64,000 nucleotides of DNA from Akkermansia muciniphila (GCA_947624785.1 CANQLV010000007.1:1-64000); one strand, 5' to 3'; shown: positions 39,590 to 49,173, counted from the stretch's first letter. Made by a program: numbers and translations. Notes: generated by a model from the sequence alone, not told the origin.

Positions 39590-40324
39590 TCACGGCAATC
39601 CCCAGGCTCCGCGCAGGCGCAGGTACTCCTTGGCAGGCAACAGGATGTAAAGGGGATGCCGGGAGGGGTCCAGCCATGCGATCATGGCTCTCAAATTCTC
39701 CTCGCTCATGGCGGTGCATCCCGCCGTGGGAGCGCCGCCATCCCTGCGCCAGATATGGAAAAAGATGGAGGAACCGGCCCCCGGCACGGGTTTTTCCCGT
39801 CCGGACGCGGCATTATGCCGGATGAACAGTTTCAGGCTGTGGGCATAATCGTTCAACTTCATCTGCTGCTTGAACTCCCACGGCGTGACGGGGTCATGCT
39901 TCAGCACGAAGTGCCGGTTGTACAGCGGAGATGCGGGGTCATCCACCCACATGTCCCGCGGCGTGATGCGGCGGTACGGCATGGAACGCTTCTTCTGCGG
40001 AACGGGAACGGTGCCATACACGCCCCCCAGCTCAAAGATGCCGGCGGGAGAGCGCAAGTCCCCCTCCTTCTTCACCGGACCGCCGGAGGGAGGGATGCTG
40101 ACGCCCCTGCCCCACACCAGGCCGGACTTTCCCAGACGCGCCGGAAACGGACCTTTCACCATCACCCAGCCGCGCGGCCCCTTCTCCAGAAGGCTCAATT
40201 GCACATGGGAGCTGTTCCAGCCGTCCGCGGAACCCACAATCACCTGGCTGCAATCCGCGGGAAGGGCCGCGGCCGAAAAACAGAACGCCGCCAGCACGCA
40301 CAAACACAGGTATACTGCCTTCAT
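39590..40324 (-). CDS. exported L,D-transpeptidase-like (YkuD/COG3786) protein
   Basis: This 244-residue protein has a signal peptide MKAVYLCLCVLAAFCFSAAA. The catalytic region is FFHIWRRDGGAPTAGCTAMS with His190 and Cys203, the H...(T/S)xGC arrangement of L,D-transpeptidases of the YnhG/COG3786 group. Conserved blocks GDLRSPAGIFELGGVYG, YRRITPRDMWVDDPASPLYN and HDPVTPWEFKQQMKLNDYAH precede it. It would act on peptidoglycan peptides in the periplasm. It follows the secreted 638-residue protein after 81 bases and may be co-transcribed. Confidence 0.87.
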   Translation of the reverse strand: MKAVYLCLCVLAAFCFSAAALPADCSQVIVGSADGWNSSHVQLSLLEKGPRGWVMVKGPFPARLGKSGLVWGRGVSIPPSGGPVKKEGDLRSPAGIFELGGVYGTVPVPQKKRSMPYRRITPRDMWVDDPASPLYNRHFVLKHDPVTPWEFKQQMKLNDYAHSLKLFIRHNAASGREKPVPGAGSSIFFHIWRRDGGAPTAGCTAMSEENLRAMIAWLDPSRHPLYILLPAKEYLRLRGAWGLP

Positions 40325-40405
40325 GGGCTGTAGCATAACGGCGCCGCTCCGAAAAAAAAGCAAATACTCCGTCTCCGCAGACGCACCGCTGAACGGGAAA
40401 CTTCC

Positions 40406-42322
40406 CTAGTTCAGCGGAAGAACCTCGTTCAACAGGGATTCGATGCCTTCCTTGGCAAAGCGGGAATACAGGTACAGCTTTTTGGCCTCCATGTACTTGC
40501 CCAGGGCGGAACCCACTTCCCCCGCGTTCCTGCACTTTTCCGCATCATTCAGCAGGTTCACCAGCGTGCTCGCCTTCGTCGTCAGGTCCAGATACTGGGC
40601 GTTCAATTCCTGGTCATTGATGAACAGCTCCTGATCCCTGGAACGGAGCTGCTGGAGTTCCTCCCAGGCGCCGTACACGTCCTGCATGGCTTCGCGCTGG
40701 CGCGCCGCGCCCAAGGCCCGCTCAATGACGGCCATCTTGCCCAAATCCTCCACAAACTGCTTCTGTAGTTCCGGATCATCCTTCACCAGAACGGCGAATT
40801 CATGCTGGTTGTCAAAAATGCGGCGGTAGTTCTTGTTCTTGTGGAAGCGCTTGAAGTCCTCCAGCGCGTGGGACTGCTGCCCGGCAGCCATCATGGCGTT
40901 CCGCAGCGGGAGAAGGCGGGGGTTTTTGGGCCAGATTTCAATGGCGCTCTTCAGGCATTCCTCCAGCTTGGCCCGGTCACCCCTGGCGAGGGCTTCCTGG
41001 CCCTGGGCGATATAGGCGTCACTGGCGAACACGGCGGCGCTGATGGCGGATTCCGCACGGCCCGTGCTGAAATCCCGGGAGGTCTTCTTGAGGTTCTCCA
41101 CCAGGGTGAGGGCTTCCTCGTAATCCTTGCCGTTCATCAGCTCAAACAGTTTTTCCACGTCCCGCTTGAAGGCGTACAGCTTCTGCTTCTTTTCATACGG
41201 GAACGTGTTCACGGCGGGCATGAACTCCCCGATCAGGAGCGCCTCGTTCAGCCGTTCCAGGGCGTCCACGTAATGATGGGAATCCACCAGATTGTTCACG
41301 GCCTTCATATGCCGGTCGGAATCACGGGCCAGCTCCCGGGAAAGGTTGTCCAGAATAGCGACGGTGGGAGGGGTGCCCAGCGTGCCGCTGAACATTTTGG
41401 CGGCATCCGAATTCTTGTCCAGCCGCAGCTTGGTATCCCCGTCATTGAACAGGCGGCTGTAAATGCCGCAGCCTATGGAAACATGGTCAAAGCGCCGCTG
41501 CGCGAACAGCTGAACCAGCGTGGACTGAAAGACGATCTTCGCTTCCGTCACCGTCAGCACCTGTTCACTCTCCAGCTTCAGCTTGCGGGCTTCCATCTCC
41601 ACCATGCGCTTTTCCAAGTACTTGTAGCGTGGGTTGTTCTTGGCCGGATTATTGGTAGAGGTTCCCTTTTTCCCGCCCTTCTGGTTGGAGGGAGAGCCGG
41701 AGCTCGCGGTCACGCCGCTCTCCATCAGGCTCATCTTCTGGGCATTGCTGCGTATCTCCCTCTCCATCGCTTCAAGCATCTTCCCCTTGTTCTTTCCATT
41801 GCTCTTGGCCTGCCATGCGGTGTAAATAGCCTGGCAAAGGGCATCGGAAACGCCTCCGTCCAGCGGATTGCTGGAGGCGGCGGTCAGCAGGTCCACCACC
41901 TGCCGCACCACGTTGTCCGCCATCAGCTTTTCCTTGCGCATGGAAAGCGCCTCATGAAGCTTTTCAAAAATCTTCTGGTACTCCTTCGCGTCCTCCGTGC
42001 TTTCCTCCGGCTGGCTCAGGTACTTGTTGAAGCGCGCCTCAATTTCCCGGAAACTGCCCATGTTCAGCGTTGTTCCGTTGATGGTCACGGTGCCGTCCTG
42101 GGGATTCAGGAAAGGAATTTCATTGCCGTACAGGGACTTGGCATCCCCCTGCCGGGAAGGCTGGTAGGCATTCGGCTGCGCGGCCTGGGGGGAGGAAGGG
42201 GGCGCGGCTGGCGCGCCGCCGCCGGAAGCGGGGGGATTGTACATCATCTGCCCCAGTGCGGGAACCGCGCAGGCCAGGGTCAGGAGAAAAGAGCATTTCA
42301 TGGGTCGGGGAAGGTTGTTCAT
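40406..42322 (-). CDS. secreted helical-repeat protein of unknown function
   Basis: This 638-residue protein has a signal peptide MKCSFLLTLACAVPALG (start at 42301 or 42322). A Pro/Ala/Gln-rich linker precedes a long mostly helical body with TPR-like pairs (LNEALLIGEFMPAVNTFPYE, AYIAQGQEALARGDRAKLEE, EVGSALGKYMEAKKLYLYSR) and a Lys/Gly/Ser-rich low-complexity patch near residues 205-225. It is likely a periplasmic or outer-membrane scaffold. The 4-base overlap with the upstream small membrane protein indicates coupling. No family is recognised. Confidence 0.78.
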   Translation of the reverse strand: MNNLPRPMKCSFLLTLACAVPALGQMMYNPPASGGGAPAAPPSSPQAAQPNAYQPSRQGDAKSLYGNEIPFLNPQDGTVTINGTTLNMGSFREIEARFNKYLSQPEESTEDAKEYQKIFEKLHEALSMRKEKLMADNVVRQVVDLLTAASSNPLDGGVSDALCQAIYTAWQAKSNGKNKGKMLEAMEREIRSNAQKMSLMESGVTASSGSPSNQKGGKKGTSTNNPAKNNPRYKYLEKRMVEMEARKLKLESEQVLTVTEAKIVFQSTLVQLFAQRRFDHVSIGCGIYSRLFNDGDTKLRLDKNSDAAKMFSGTLGTPPTVAILDNLSRELARDSDRHMKAVNNLVDSHHYVDALERLNEALLIGEFMPAVNTFPYEKKQKLYAFKRDVEKLFELMNGKDYEEALTLVENLKKTSRDFSTGRAESAISAAVFASDAYIAQGQEALARGDRAKLEECLKSAIEIWPKNPRLLPLRNAMMAAGQQSHALEDFKRFHKNKNYRRIFDNQHEFAVLVKDDPELQKQFVEDLGKMAVIERALGAARQREAMQDVYGAWEELQQLRSRDQELFINDQELNAQYLDLTTKASTLVNLLNDAEKCRNAGEVGSALGKYMEAKKLYLYSRFAKEGIESLLNEVLPLN

Positions 42323-42750
42323 TTAGGCTGAATGGATGTGGCTACGCATACGCCGCGCACCTTCGGAGTGATGTCTTCCACGCGGAACTCTATTCTGTAT
42401 TGCTGGTCGCGGTTGATGTTCAGGCCGTTCCTGGCCTCCGCGGAAACAGAAATGGGAATAATGTACTCGCGCCCGGAAGCGTCCCTGTACAAAAAGGAAA
42501 TCAGCTCGGATTCGCCGCGCGGGAAACGGTCGATCACCGTTCCGTCCAGCGCGTAATTGTTATTGGAAAGCTGGGAGGCGTTCGCCGCCAGGATATCCAA
42601 CGGAATATCCGACCCCGCCTGCGGCTTCTCCTTGGCACGAAACACGACAAACGCCACGATGACGGCCAGCACAAGAACAGCCGCGCCGGCCATCAGCATC
42701 GGCGTGGATGATGAGGAACTCTTCTTTTTTGCTGCACGTCGTCTCGCCAT
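42319..42750 (-). CDS. single-pass membrane protein of unknown function
   Basis: This 143-residue protein has a basic N-terminus (MARRRAAKKKSSSSS), one membrane helix (about 19-41: MLMAGAAVLVLAVIVAFVVF) and an exported beta-rich domain of about 100 residues (GESELISFLYRDASGREYII ... YRIEFRVEDITPKVRGVCVA). It lies in an operon between the ABC transporter (53 bases upstream) and the secreted helical protein (4-base overlap). Function is unknown; a periplasmic adaptor role in this operon is a guess. Confidence 0.75.
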   Translation of the reverse strand: MARRRAAKKKSSSSSTPMLMAGAAVLVLAVIVAFVVFRAKEKPQAGSDIPLDILAANASQLSNNNYALDGTVIDRFPRGESELISFLYRDASGREYIIPISVSAEARNGLNINRDQQYRIEFRVEDITPKVRGVCVATSIQPK

Positions 42751-42803
42751 AACTTTTGATGGAGAAAGTATATAACGAACTCCGTGCAAGTGCACGCATT
42801 AAA

Positions 42804-44633
42804 TTACAGCTCCCAGCGCGAGCGGCGGATTCCCGCGTAGGAAGCCGCAATGCCGCATGCAACATGCACGCCCAGAACAATGTAACAGACCAGCGCGGGC
42901 GTCAGGTCCGTATCCAGCACATTCTTGACGGCGTTGTACACGTCAGACTTCAGGGCGGAGATGCTGCCGGACCACGCCCAGTACGCGGAAATGAAAGGCC
43001 TTATAAAACCCTCCACCTGTTCCGGAAGGGCCAGCACCGCTCCGGAAAGGGGAAGCTGGAAACCCACCAGGTAAATGCTCAGCAGGGAGGCCTGGTCCGC
43101 ACTCCGGGCCAGGGAGGAAATGCCCAGGCATACAAAAGTCATGGCGGCATCCGCCAGAATCAGGAACAGCAGGTGCGTCAGGCCCCCGCCGCGGTCCCAG
43201 AAGAAATCCACAAAGGCGAACATCCAGACGGACTGCACCAGCACCAGAACGCTCAAGTAGGCCAGCTTGCTCCCCAGGTACGCGGAGGGTCTCATTCCCG
43301 CGTACTTCTCCTTTTCCATGATGGCCCGTTCCCCGGCCACCTCCCGGGCGGCGTTGTTGGAGCCCATCAGGCCCAGCAGAATCACCTCGAACATGATGAT
43401 GCCGGAGACGGCGGAACCCGTCTTCATGTTCAACTGCTGGGCCTCCATGTCCTTCTGGATGGTCTGGACGTCCTGCGTGGCGGAAAGACCCACGATCTGT
43501 CCGGTCCCCTTGTCCGTGAACATGGCTACCAGCACCGGGAACAGCAACACCATCACCAGTTGAAGAACCAGCTGGGAACGGTCGCGGAAAAAGATGCGCC
43601 AGCGCCGTCCCAGCAGGCAAAAGAACTGGGTGAAAAATCCCGGAACCTCCGGAATGGCTTCCGCCGCGGCCTCCGGGGAGCCCCCGCGCCCTTCCGCAGA
43701 GGCAGCTTTCCCGGACTCGCTCCGCACGGCGTCCCCCTTTTCCGGTCCGGGTTCTTCAGGAGCCTTTTCCGGCTCCGGAAGGCTGCGGACGGCATCCGGG
43801 TCCGGCAATTCTCCGGAAAGAATCTTCTTCTCCCTTTCCTGTTCCAGGCGGGAATAATAGGAATCCCGGTGCTTGCCCCACGAACGGCACCAGGAAGGGC
43901 CTTCACGGTCCTGAAGCTTCGGATAAATCTCTTCCAGCGAGGAAACGCCGAAGTAATGCAGCATCGTCTTCGGAGATCCATGATAGGCCACGCAGCCCTG
44001 GTGCATGACCAGGATGGAATCATATCGGTCCAGATGGGAAAGGCTGTGCGTGACGGAAATGACGATGCGGCCTTCCGAACGGGAGATTTCATGCAGAAGG
44101 TCCACAATATCGTGCTCGGACCTGGGGTCCAGGCCGGAAGTCACTTCATCGCAGATCAGCAGGCGCGGGTTGGACACCAGCTCCATGGCCAGCGCCAGGC
44201 GGCGCTTCTGGCCGCCGGAAAGAATCTTCACGTCACGGTCCGCAATCCCTTCCATCCCAGTCACTTCCAGCGCATTGTCAATGCTCTCATCCAAATCGTC
44301 CACGGAATCGAACCGGCAGCGGAGCCTGGCGGCGCTCTCCACATTCTCATCCACGCTCAACTGGTCATAGGCAATGCTGAACTGGGGAACGAACCCGATT
44401 TCCGACGGCTCGAAATCCTCTTCCGCCAGATCATGGCCGTTCCAGAAAAAACGTCCGTCCGTTTCCGCAATCATGCCCGCAATCGCCTTTAACAAGGTGG
44501 TCTTTCCACAACCGGAGGGTCCCACAATAGCCATAAAATGCCCTCTGGGCACATTAAAACTAACATTGTCCAATAATTTCAAAGGACCATCCGGTGTTTC
44601 TATCTCATACGTAATGCCGTCCGCCTGCAACAT
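42804..44633 (-). CDS. ABCG-like half transporter (ATPase fused to ABC-2 permease)
   Basis: In this 609-residue protein the ATPase precedes the membrane domain, as in ABCG proteins. Walker A is GPSGCGKTT (38-46), the signature LSGGQKRRLALAMELVSNP and Walker B LLICDEVTSGLDPRSE. A roughly 110-residue charged, Pro/Glu-rich linker (about 255-345) leads to an ABC-2 type permease with about six helices (QLVLQLVMVLLFPVLVAMFT, LSIYLVGFQLPLSGAVLALP). It would act as a homodimer, exporting lipids or hydrophobic compounds. Co-transcription with secreted proteins of unknown function suggests a shared envelope role. The substrate is unknown. Confidence 0.88.
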   Translation of the reverse strand: MLQADGITYEIETPDGPLKLLDNVSFNVPRGHFMAIVGPSGCGKTTLLKAIAGMIAETDGRFFWNGHDLAEEDFEPSEIGFVPQFSIAYDQLSVDENVESAARLRCRFDSVDDLDESIDNALEVTGMEGIADRDVKILSGGQKRRLALAMELVSNPRLLICDEVTSGLDPRSEHDIVDLLHEISRSEGRIVISVTHSLSHLDRYDSILVMHQGCVAYHGSPKTMLHYFGVSSLEEIYPKLQDREGPSWCRSWGKHRDSYYSRLEQEREKKILSGELPDPDAVRSLPEPEKAPEEPGPEKGDAVRSESGKAASAEGRGGSPEAAAEAIPEVPGFFTQFFCLLGRRWRIFFRDRSQLVLQLVMVLLFPVLVAMFTDKGTGQIVGLSATQDVQTIQKDMEAQQLNMKTGSAVSGIIMFEVILLGLMGSNNAAREVAGERAIMEKEKYAGMRPSAYLGSKLAYLSVLVLVQSVWMFAFVDFFWDRGGGLTHLLFLILADAAMTFVCLGISSLARSADQASLLSIYLVGFQLPLSGAVLALPEQVEGFIRPFISAYWAWSGSISALKSDVYNAVKNVLDTDLTPALVCYIVLGVHVACGIAASYAGIRRSRWEL

Positions 44634-44765
44634 GGTTCTTTCACTCTAGCGTATCAACTTCCGCATCATCAAGGAAAATCGGGCATCAGTGTTTTATCTT
44701 GCCGTAAACGAAGAATATGTTATTCGCAAACTTTCCCTTTAAGGCATTTCCCCAATTAGAATTAA

Positions 44766-45294
44766 ATGATTTTCCCCCGTATCCTTGCTTTAGCCGCCTT
44801 TCTGGTTCCCCTGGGGGCCGCCGCCCCGGCTCCATCCGCGGAGCAGCCCCGTTTTACCGCCGTCCTGGATAATTGGCGCATTTCCTATAGGGACGAACCC
44901 GGCCATGTCCATCTAGGCATCTCCATCATGCTGCAAGGCGAAGGAACCTTCGTCATTCCTTCTCGGCAGCGTCCGAAGGCTATCCGCCCTTCCGGCTTCA
45001 GGCCACTCTTCTCAGCATTACGCCGTCAGCAAAGGAATCCCGGGTCACCTTCAAATTGCAGGGGCACCATGGAAACCCGCATTTCAGCGGCTTCCATGTG
45101 GAAGGAGGCACGCAGGTCATGTCCAATAAAGACGCGGAGGATGAAACCGCACACCTCATCACCTATTCTTTCCCTCAGCCCCCGGTACTTTAAACTGCTG
45201 TGCGGAATATATTGTCAATCCAGCCATTATCCGCCATCCCCTGAACATGCGCATCGGGCTGGGAGGCATCGTCCCGGACCTTCCGGAAAAATGA
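44766..45294 (+). pseudogene. secreted-protein gene broken by two frameshifts
   Basis: A signal peptide (MIFPRILALAAFLVPLGAAA) leads into RFTAVLDNWRISYRDEPGHV and QGEGTFVIP. The coding frame then shifts near 44960 to ASEGYPPFRLQATLLSITPS ... FSGFHVEGGTQVMSNKDAED ... LITYSFPQPPVL, and shifts again near 45190 to CAEYIVNPAIIRHPLNMRIG and a stop at 45294. All three parts look like genuine protein, so an ancestral exported protein of about 175 residues has been inactivated or is misread. The family is not recognised. It sits between the ABC transporter and an acetyltransferase. Confidence 0.7.
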
Positions 45295-45346
45295 CATCCC
45301 GCTTTTTTTCATGGCTTCCTCCCTTCCCCGGAACCATGATGGGGGC

Positions 45347-45799
45347 ATGATTCGGCAAGCCTCCCGGGAAGATTTTCCGGCAATCCTGAAGCTTCAATTA
45401 CTGGCCTTCGGAGAAGTGGCGGAGCGGCTTGGACTCGCCAGCATCCCGCCACTGGAACAAACCCTGGAGCATTTGCGGGAAGAGGCGCGGAACAGCGTCT
45501 TCCTCAAATACACGGAAAACAGTCGCATCGTCGGATCCGTCAGGGGCTGTCTGGACGGCAAAAACGTGTGCCATGTCGGCAAGCTGGTTGTGGACCCGGC
45601 CTGCCGGAACAGGGGAATCGGACAGCACCTCATGCTTGCCCTGGAAGAACACTTCCGCGGACAGGCAGCCGCCTACCTTCTGTTCACTTCGGCAGATACC
45701 CCTGAAACCCTGTATCTGTACCTCAAACTGGGCTATACGGAACTGTACCGGAAGGAGACCGGAGGGATGACCACGGTGTTTCTGGAAAAGAAGGTGTGA
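45347..45799 (+). CDS. GNAT-family N-acetyltransferase
   Basis: This 150-residue GNAT enzyme (MIRQASREDFPAILKLQLLA) has the acetyl-CoA motif GKLVVDPACRNRGIGQHLML, then EEHFRGQAAAYLLFTSADTP and the LYLKLGYTELYRKE ending. The ATG at 45347 starts the domain; an ATG 36 bases upstream is in frame but not needed. The substrate is unknown. It may once have been co-transcribed with the broken upstream gene. Confidence 0.87.
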   Translation: MIRQASREDFPAILKLQLLAFGEVAERLGLASIPPLEQTLEHLREEARNSVFLKYTENSRIVGSVRGCLDGKNVCHVGKLVVDPACRNRGIGQHLMLALEEHFRGQAAAYLLFTSADTPETLYLYLKLGYTELYRKETGGMTTVFLEKKV

Positions 45800-45814
45800 G
45801 TCCGCCGGAAGTTC

Positions 45815-46063
45815 TCATTTCATCAGCTTCCACACCGCCAGCCGGGCAATGGCGCCTATCAGCAGAAGAGCCGCCGCGATCAGGAAGGGAGGCCATCCCA
45901 GCGCCCCCACAGCCAGCAGAAACGCCACGGCGCACGCCAGTAGAAAAGTGTTGATGAACCGCATCAGGCTCCATTCCTCCGGATAGAGGGGCGATAGGCT
46001 GAAGGTATCCGCCAGCCTGTCCATCACGAATTCAAGAATTTCACTTCTCATCCATTCCCACAT
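45815..46063 (-). CDS. small two-helix membrane protein
   Basis: This 82-residue protein (start at 46063, or ATG at 46051) has an amphipathic, charged N-terminus (MRSEILEFVMDRLADTFSLS) and two hydrophobic segments (FINTFLLACAVAFLLAVGAL and PFLIAAALLLIGAIARLAVW). No family is recognised. It is convergent with the acetyltransferase, 15 bases apart. From 46064 to 46267 nothing else is seen. Confidence 0.6.
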   Translation of the reverse strand: MWEWMRSEILEFVMDRLADTFSLSPLYPEEWSLMRFINTFLLACAVAFLLAVGALGWPPFLIAAALLLIGAIARLAVWKLMK

Positions 46064-46267
46064 AGCCTTAACTTTTTTACCGTCAGTTAACCATACATGA
46101 GTTACCTGCACATGCAAGTAAAAGAATGGTCGGGGTTTTTCATGATGAAAGGTTTTTCAAGGGCTGTAAGGCTCTTGTTCCCGGCAGCGCGGCCATCAGG
46201 CAACACAGGGAAAAGAATCCGTCCATGGCGTGGACAAAACAGGCATCCCGGCCTTCACGGACCATAT

Positions 46268-48025
46268 TCAGAACGGAAAGTCCGCATCGCCCACCGGGTC
46301 CACGGCCTTTTCCTCAAATTTCTTCACGGCTTTCTGCTGGGGATTCACGGCGCGGACGATGAGGGCGCGGGGCGGCATTTCCCGGTGCTTCTTGAACCCG
46401 CACTTTTCCTCGCACAGGCTGCAGGTATTCAGGCGCGTGCGTTCCTCCGGCCGTTCCGTGGTGACGGGGCAGGCGTGTTCGCACGCGCCGCAGCCGATGC
46501 ACAGGGAGGGGTCCAGCCTGGGCAGACGGTGTTCCTGCCCGTCCCGCCCGATGTAGGGCACCGTATAAAGGGCCTTGGTGGGGCAATGCTCCGTACAGGC
46601 GCCGCAGTCCATGTCCTCCCTGGCGACCAGGCAGCGGCAGACGTAGAACCGGGCCACGGCGATGCGCGTGGTATCTTTCGTGATTTCCTCCGTATCCTTC
46701 TCCGCGGTAACGGGCAGCCTGCGGATGGCACCCGTGGGGCAGACTTCCGCACAGCGGTGGCAGTCGTACAGACAATACTTGGTGGAAAAATCCATCCGGG
46801 GCTTCATGAACCCTTTCAGCCCAAGCTGCAAATAGGCGGGCTGGAGCACATGGGTAGGGCAGTTGGCAATGCACATCTGGCAGCCGGTGCAGACATCCAG
46901 AAAACGTTCCAGGGAACCGGCTCCGGGAGGAAGAACGCACTGGGTGGGGTCCAGCCTCCGGGCGGCGTCTCCCCGGCATCCGGAAAGAGCCGCCGTAGCC
47001 AGACCGGCCGCCGTAGCCCCCAGGAACTGGCGGCGGGAGCTCCCGGCAACGGCGGGAACCGCGGCAGAAGAAGCGGGAGCGGGCGCCGTGGCGGTTTTTT
47101 TCTTCCTGGCGGGAACCAGCCGGCGGGTTTTGGCAAACCAGCGGTAGCGTATCCCCCCCTCGCTGCACGAACGCACGCAGTCGTAGCACGCTACGCAGCG
47201 GGAGGCGTCTATCCTGTAATCCTTGAGGTTCAGGCACTGGGCCTTGCATGATTTGACGCATTTGCCGCATTTCTTGCAGGAGGCGGGATCAAAGCCCAGC
47301 CGGAAGAGGGAAACGCGGGAAAGCAGCCCCAGCAGGGTGCCGACGGGGCATACCGTATTGCAGTACAGCCGCCCTTTCCAGGCGCTCATGGCGACCACCA
47401 GGCCGAGCATGCCGGCAGAAGCCAGCAACGCCGGGAGGGCCACGGAAAAATAATTCATGCGGACCAGGTCCGCGGAAGAACTGTCAGCCGCCAGCAGGTT
47501 GTTGCTCCAGATGGCGGCAGGCCACGCCAGCACATACATGATGCGCCCGAAAATGCTGTACGGGTCCAGCCAGTTCAGGGACAGTCCGGCCAGCCCCGTC
47601 ACGCAGCAGGCGGCCAGCAAAGCCAGCACCACATACCGCACCCACGGCACGGGGCGCGCAAATTTCAAGAAGCGCTTCGGCGCAATCCAGCGGCGGATTC
47701 TGAAAACGATGTCCTGGAGAATCCCCAGCGGACAGAGGAAGGAACAGTACACGCGCCCGAACAGCAGCGTAAGCAACAGCAGAACCGCCAGAATCACGGA
47801 GGAAACCGCCACCCCGTTCAGAGCCCCGAGCACGGATGGAATGAATTGCCACTGCGCCAGGGAAAAGGAGTCTTCCATGCCTTCCCCGCCGCCCGTCATG
47901 TTCGGCACGTTCCACGCGGGGATGTGGTGCAGGAAAGCGTACGCAATCCCGAGGAAGAAGATGACGGCCACCGTCACGCGGAGCCACTTCAGCGGACTGA
48001 CGAAAAAGGCTTTGATGACTGACAT
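46268..48025 (-). CDS. fused membrane/periplasmic polyferredoxin (NapH-like plus NapG-like)
   Basis: This 585-residue protein has several helices in its N-terminal half with the NapH/NosR loop motifs CSFLCPLGILQDIVF and CNTVCPVGTLLGLLSR. Clusters CKKCGKCVKSCKAQC and CVACYDCVRSC follow. At about residue 330 an internal twin-arginine-like sequence (SSRRQFLGATAAGLATAALS) introduces a second ferredoxin half with CTGCQMCIANCPTHV, CLYDCHRCAEVCPTGA, CGACTEHCPTKAL and CIGCGACEHACPVT. It is effectively a NapH-type membrane ferredoxin joined to a NapG-type periplasmic one. It would carry quinol electrons to an unknown acceptor. The DUF362 gene 69 bases upstream is probably its partner. Confidence 0.9.
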   Translation of the reverse strand: MSVIKAFFVSPLKWLRVTVAVIFFLGIAYAFLHHIPAWNVPNMTGGGEGMEDSFSLAQWQFIPSVLGALNGVAVSSVILAVLLLLTLLFGRVYCSFLCPLGILQDIVFRIRRWIAPKRFLKFARPVPWVRYVVLALLAACCVTGLAGLSLNWLDPYSIFGRIMYVLAWPAAIWSNNLLAADSSSADLVRMNYFSVALPALLASAGMLGLVVAMSAWKGRLYCNTVCPVGTLLGLLSRVSLFRLGFDPASCKKCGKCVKSCKAQCLNLKDYRIDASRCVACYDCVRSCSEGGIRYRWFAKTRRLVPARKKKTATAPAPASSAAVPAVAGSSRRQFLGATAAGLATAALSGCRGDAARRLDPTQCVLPPGAGSLERFLDVCTGCQMCIANCPTHVLQPAYLQLGLKGFMKPRMDFSTKYCLYDCHRCAEVCPTGAIRRLPVTAEKDTEEITKDTTRIAVARFYVCRCLVAREDMDCGACTEHCPTKALYTVPYIGRDGQEHRLPRLDPSLCIGCGACEHACPVTTERPEERTRLNTCSLCEEKCGFKKHREMPPRALIVRAVNPQQKAVKKFEEKAVDPVGDADFPF

Positions 48026-48058
48026 ATTTATAATAAACCCGCCGGAGGCGGAAAGTTG

Positions 48059-48088
48059 GCCCCCTCCGCGTCATCCGCAGGAGGGGGC
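48059..48088 (-). terminator. hairpin between DUF362 and polyferredoxin genes
   Basis: A 9-bp GC stem GCCCCCTCC / GGAGGGGGC with a 12-base loop. There is no T tract, so partial attenuation or mRNA processing is more likely than full termination. Confidence 0.4.
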
Positions 48089-48094
48089 GCCGCG

Positions 48095-49009
48095 TCAGGC
48101 CAAGCTGATGCGGCGGATATTGAGCTTGGAAAGATCGGCGGTGCCCAGCCCCATTTCTTCCCCAAGCTGCACGTGGCGGATCTTTCCGGCCTTGTTCAGC
48201 AGGGCCGCGCCTGCGGCGTCAATGGCTACGATGTCACGGGAAGCCAGAAGGGTTTTGCGCTCCACCAGGTCATTCGTGTCCTTCCCCACGGGGCCGTTGC
48301 GCACCATGGGCATGTAGGCGTCCAGCACGCACAGGTCCGGCTTGCGGAAATACACGGCGTCCGCGATGCACTGGTGCAAGTCGTTCTTATGCATGGCTCC
48401 ACGGTCCCAGACAGTGCCCATCACGTTCTTCATGCAGGCGGTCATCTCGGAACCGCTGTGGTGCTTGAGCGGGGGGCAGGTAATATAAACGTCCGCCTCC
48501 AGCACGGCCTTGTGCACCTTGGCGGAGGTGAATTTTTTGGCCTTCGGGTTTTCCGTCTGCACGTACTGCCCTTCATTGCCGCCGTCCACCATCACGCCCC
48601 CGGCTTTTTCCACGGCCTCTTTCACGCCGCTGCCCTCATAGGCGCCGTTGTGGCAGCAGTGGTCGAACACCCTGACTTCCTTCGCCCCCGCCTGCTTGCA
48701 CAGTTCCACCAGCGTGGCGACGGTTTCAGGATGGGTGTTGGAGCCGAATTCCGGAGCCTTGTTCCAGCCGATGTTGGGCTTGATCACGACGGTCTGGCCC
48801 GGCTTGACGAAAGCTTTCATGCCCCCCAGCGTATCCACGGCCTTCCTGACCATTTCCGCACGGGTGCCGTTGCGGATGGCCACCAGGTCCGGAATGCCGG
48901 AAGCCGCCGGAGAGCCGGCCTCCTGGGCGAACAGGGAATCCATGTCCGATATGGCTGCCAGCGCCCCTACGGCGGCAGTCCCTTTTAGAAAAGTGCGTCT
49001 GTCAGTCAT
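48095..49009 (-). CDS. Tat-exported DUF362 protein
   Basis: This 304-residue protein has a twin-arginine signal (MTDRRTFLKGTAAVGALAAI). The DUF362 fold follows: VKPGQTVVIKPNIGWNKAPE, NTHPETVATLVELCKQAGAK, FDHCCHNGAYEGSG, CPPLKHHSGSEMTACMKNVM and ILDAYMP-like LCVLDAYMPMVRNGPVGKD. DUF362 proteins are often linked to ferredoxins and handle unknown reactions. Tat export implies it folds, perhaps with a cofactor, before translocation. The polyferredoxin gene follows it and likely delivers or accepts its electrons. Confidence 0.88.
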   Translation of the reverse strand: MTDRRTFLKGTAAVGALAAISDMDSLFAQEAGSPAASGIPDLVAIRNGTRAEMVRKAVDTLGGMKAFVKPGQTVVIKPNIGWNKAPEFGSNTHPETVATLVELCKQAGAKEVRVFDHCCHNGAYEGSGVKEAVEKAGGVMVDGGNEGQYVQTENPKAKKFTSAKVHKAVLEADVYITCPPLKHHSGSEMTACMKNVMGTVWDRGAMHKNDLHQCIADAVYFRKPDLCVLDAYMPMVRNGPVGKDTNDLVERKTLLASRDIVAIDAAGAALLNKAGKIRHVQLGEEMGLGTADLSKLNIRRISLA

Positions 49010-49173
49010 CTTCGTTGCAAAGTCAGTGGTTTATCCCCGCACGCAAAGGCATGCACAAGGCTTTATGCCGCTTCCTAACATATGTCCTGTTGAAAAACAA
49101 CCTGTCATCATTCCTGCATAGGAATTTTTACAAATAAATTGTCATACAGGGGCGGCTCCTATAAAACCCGGTC

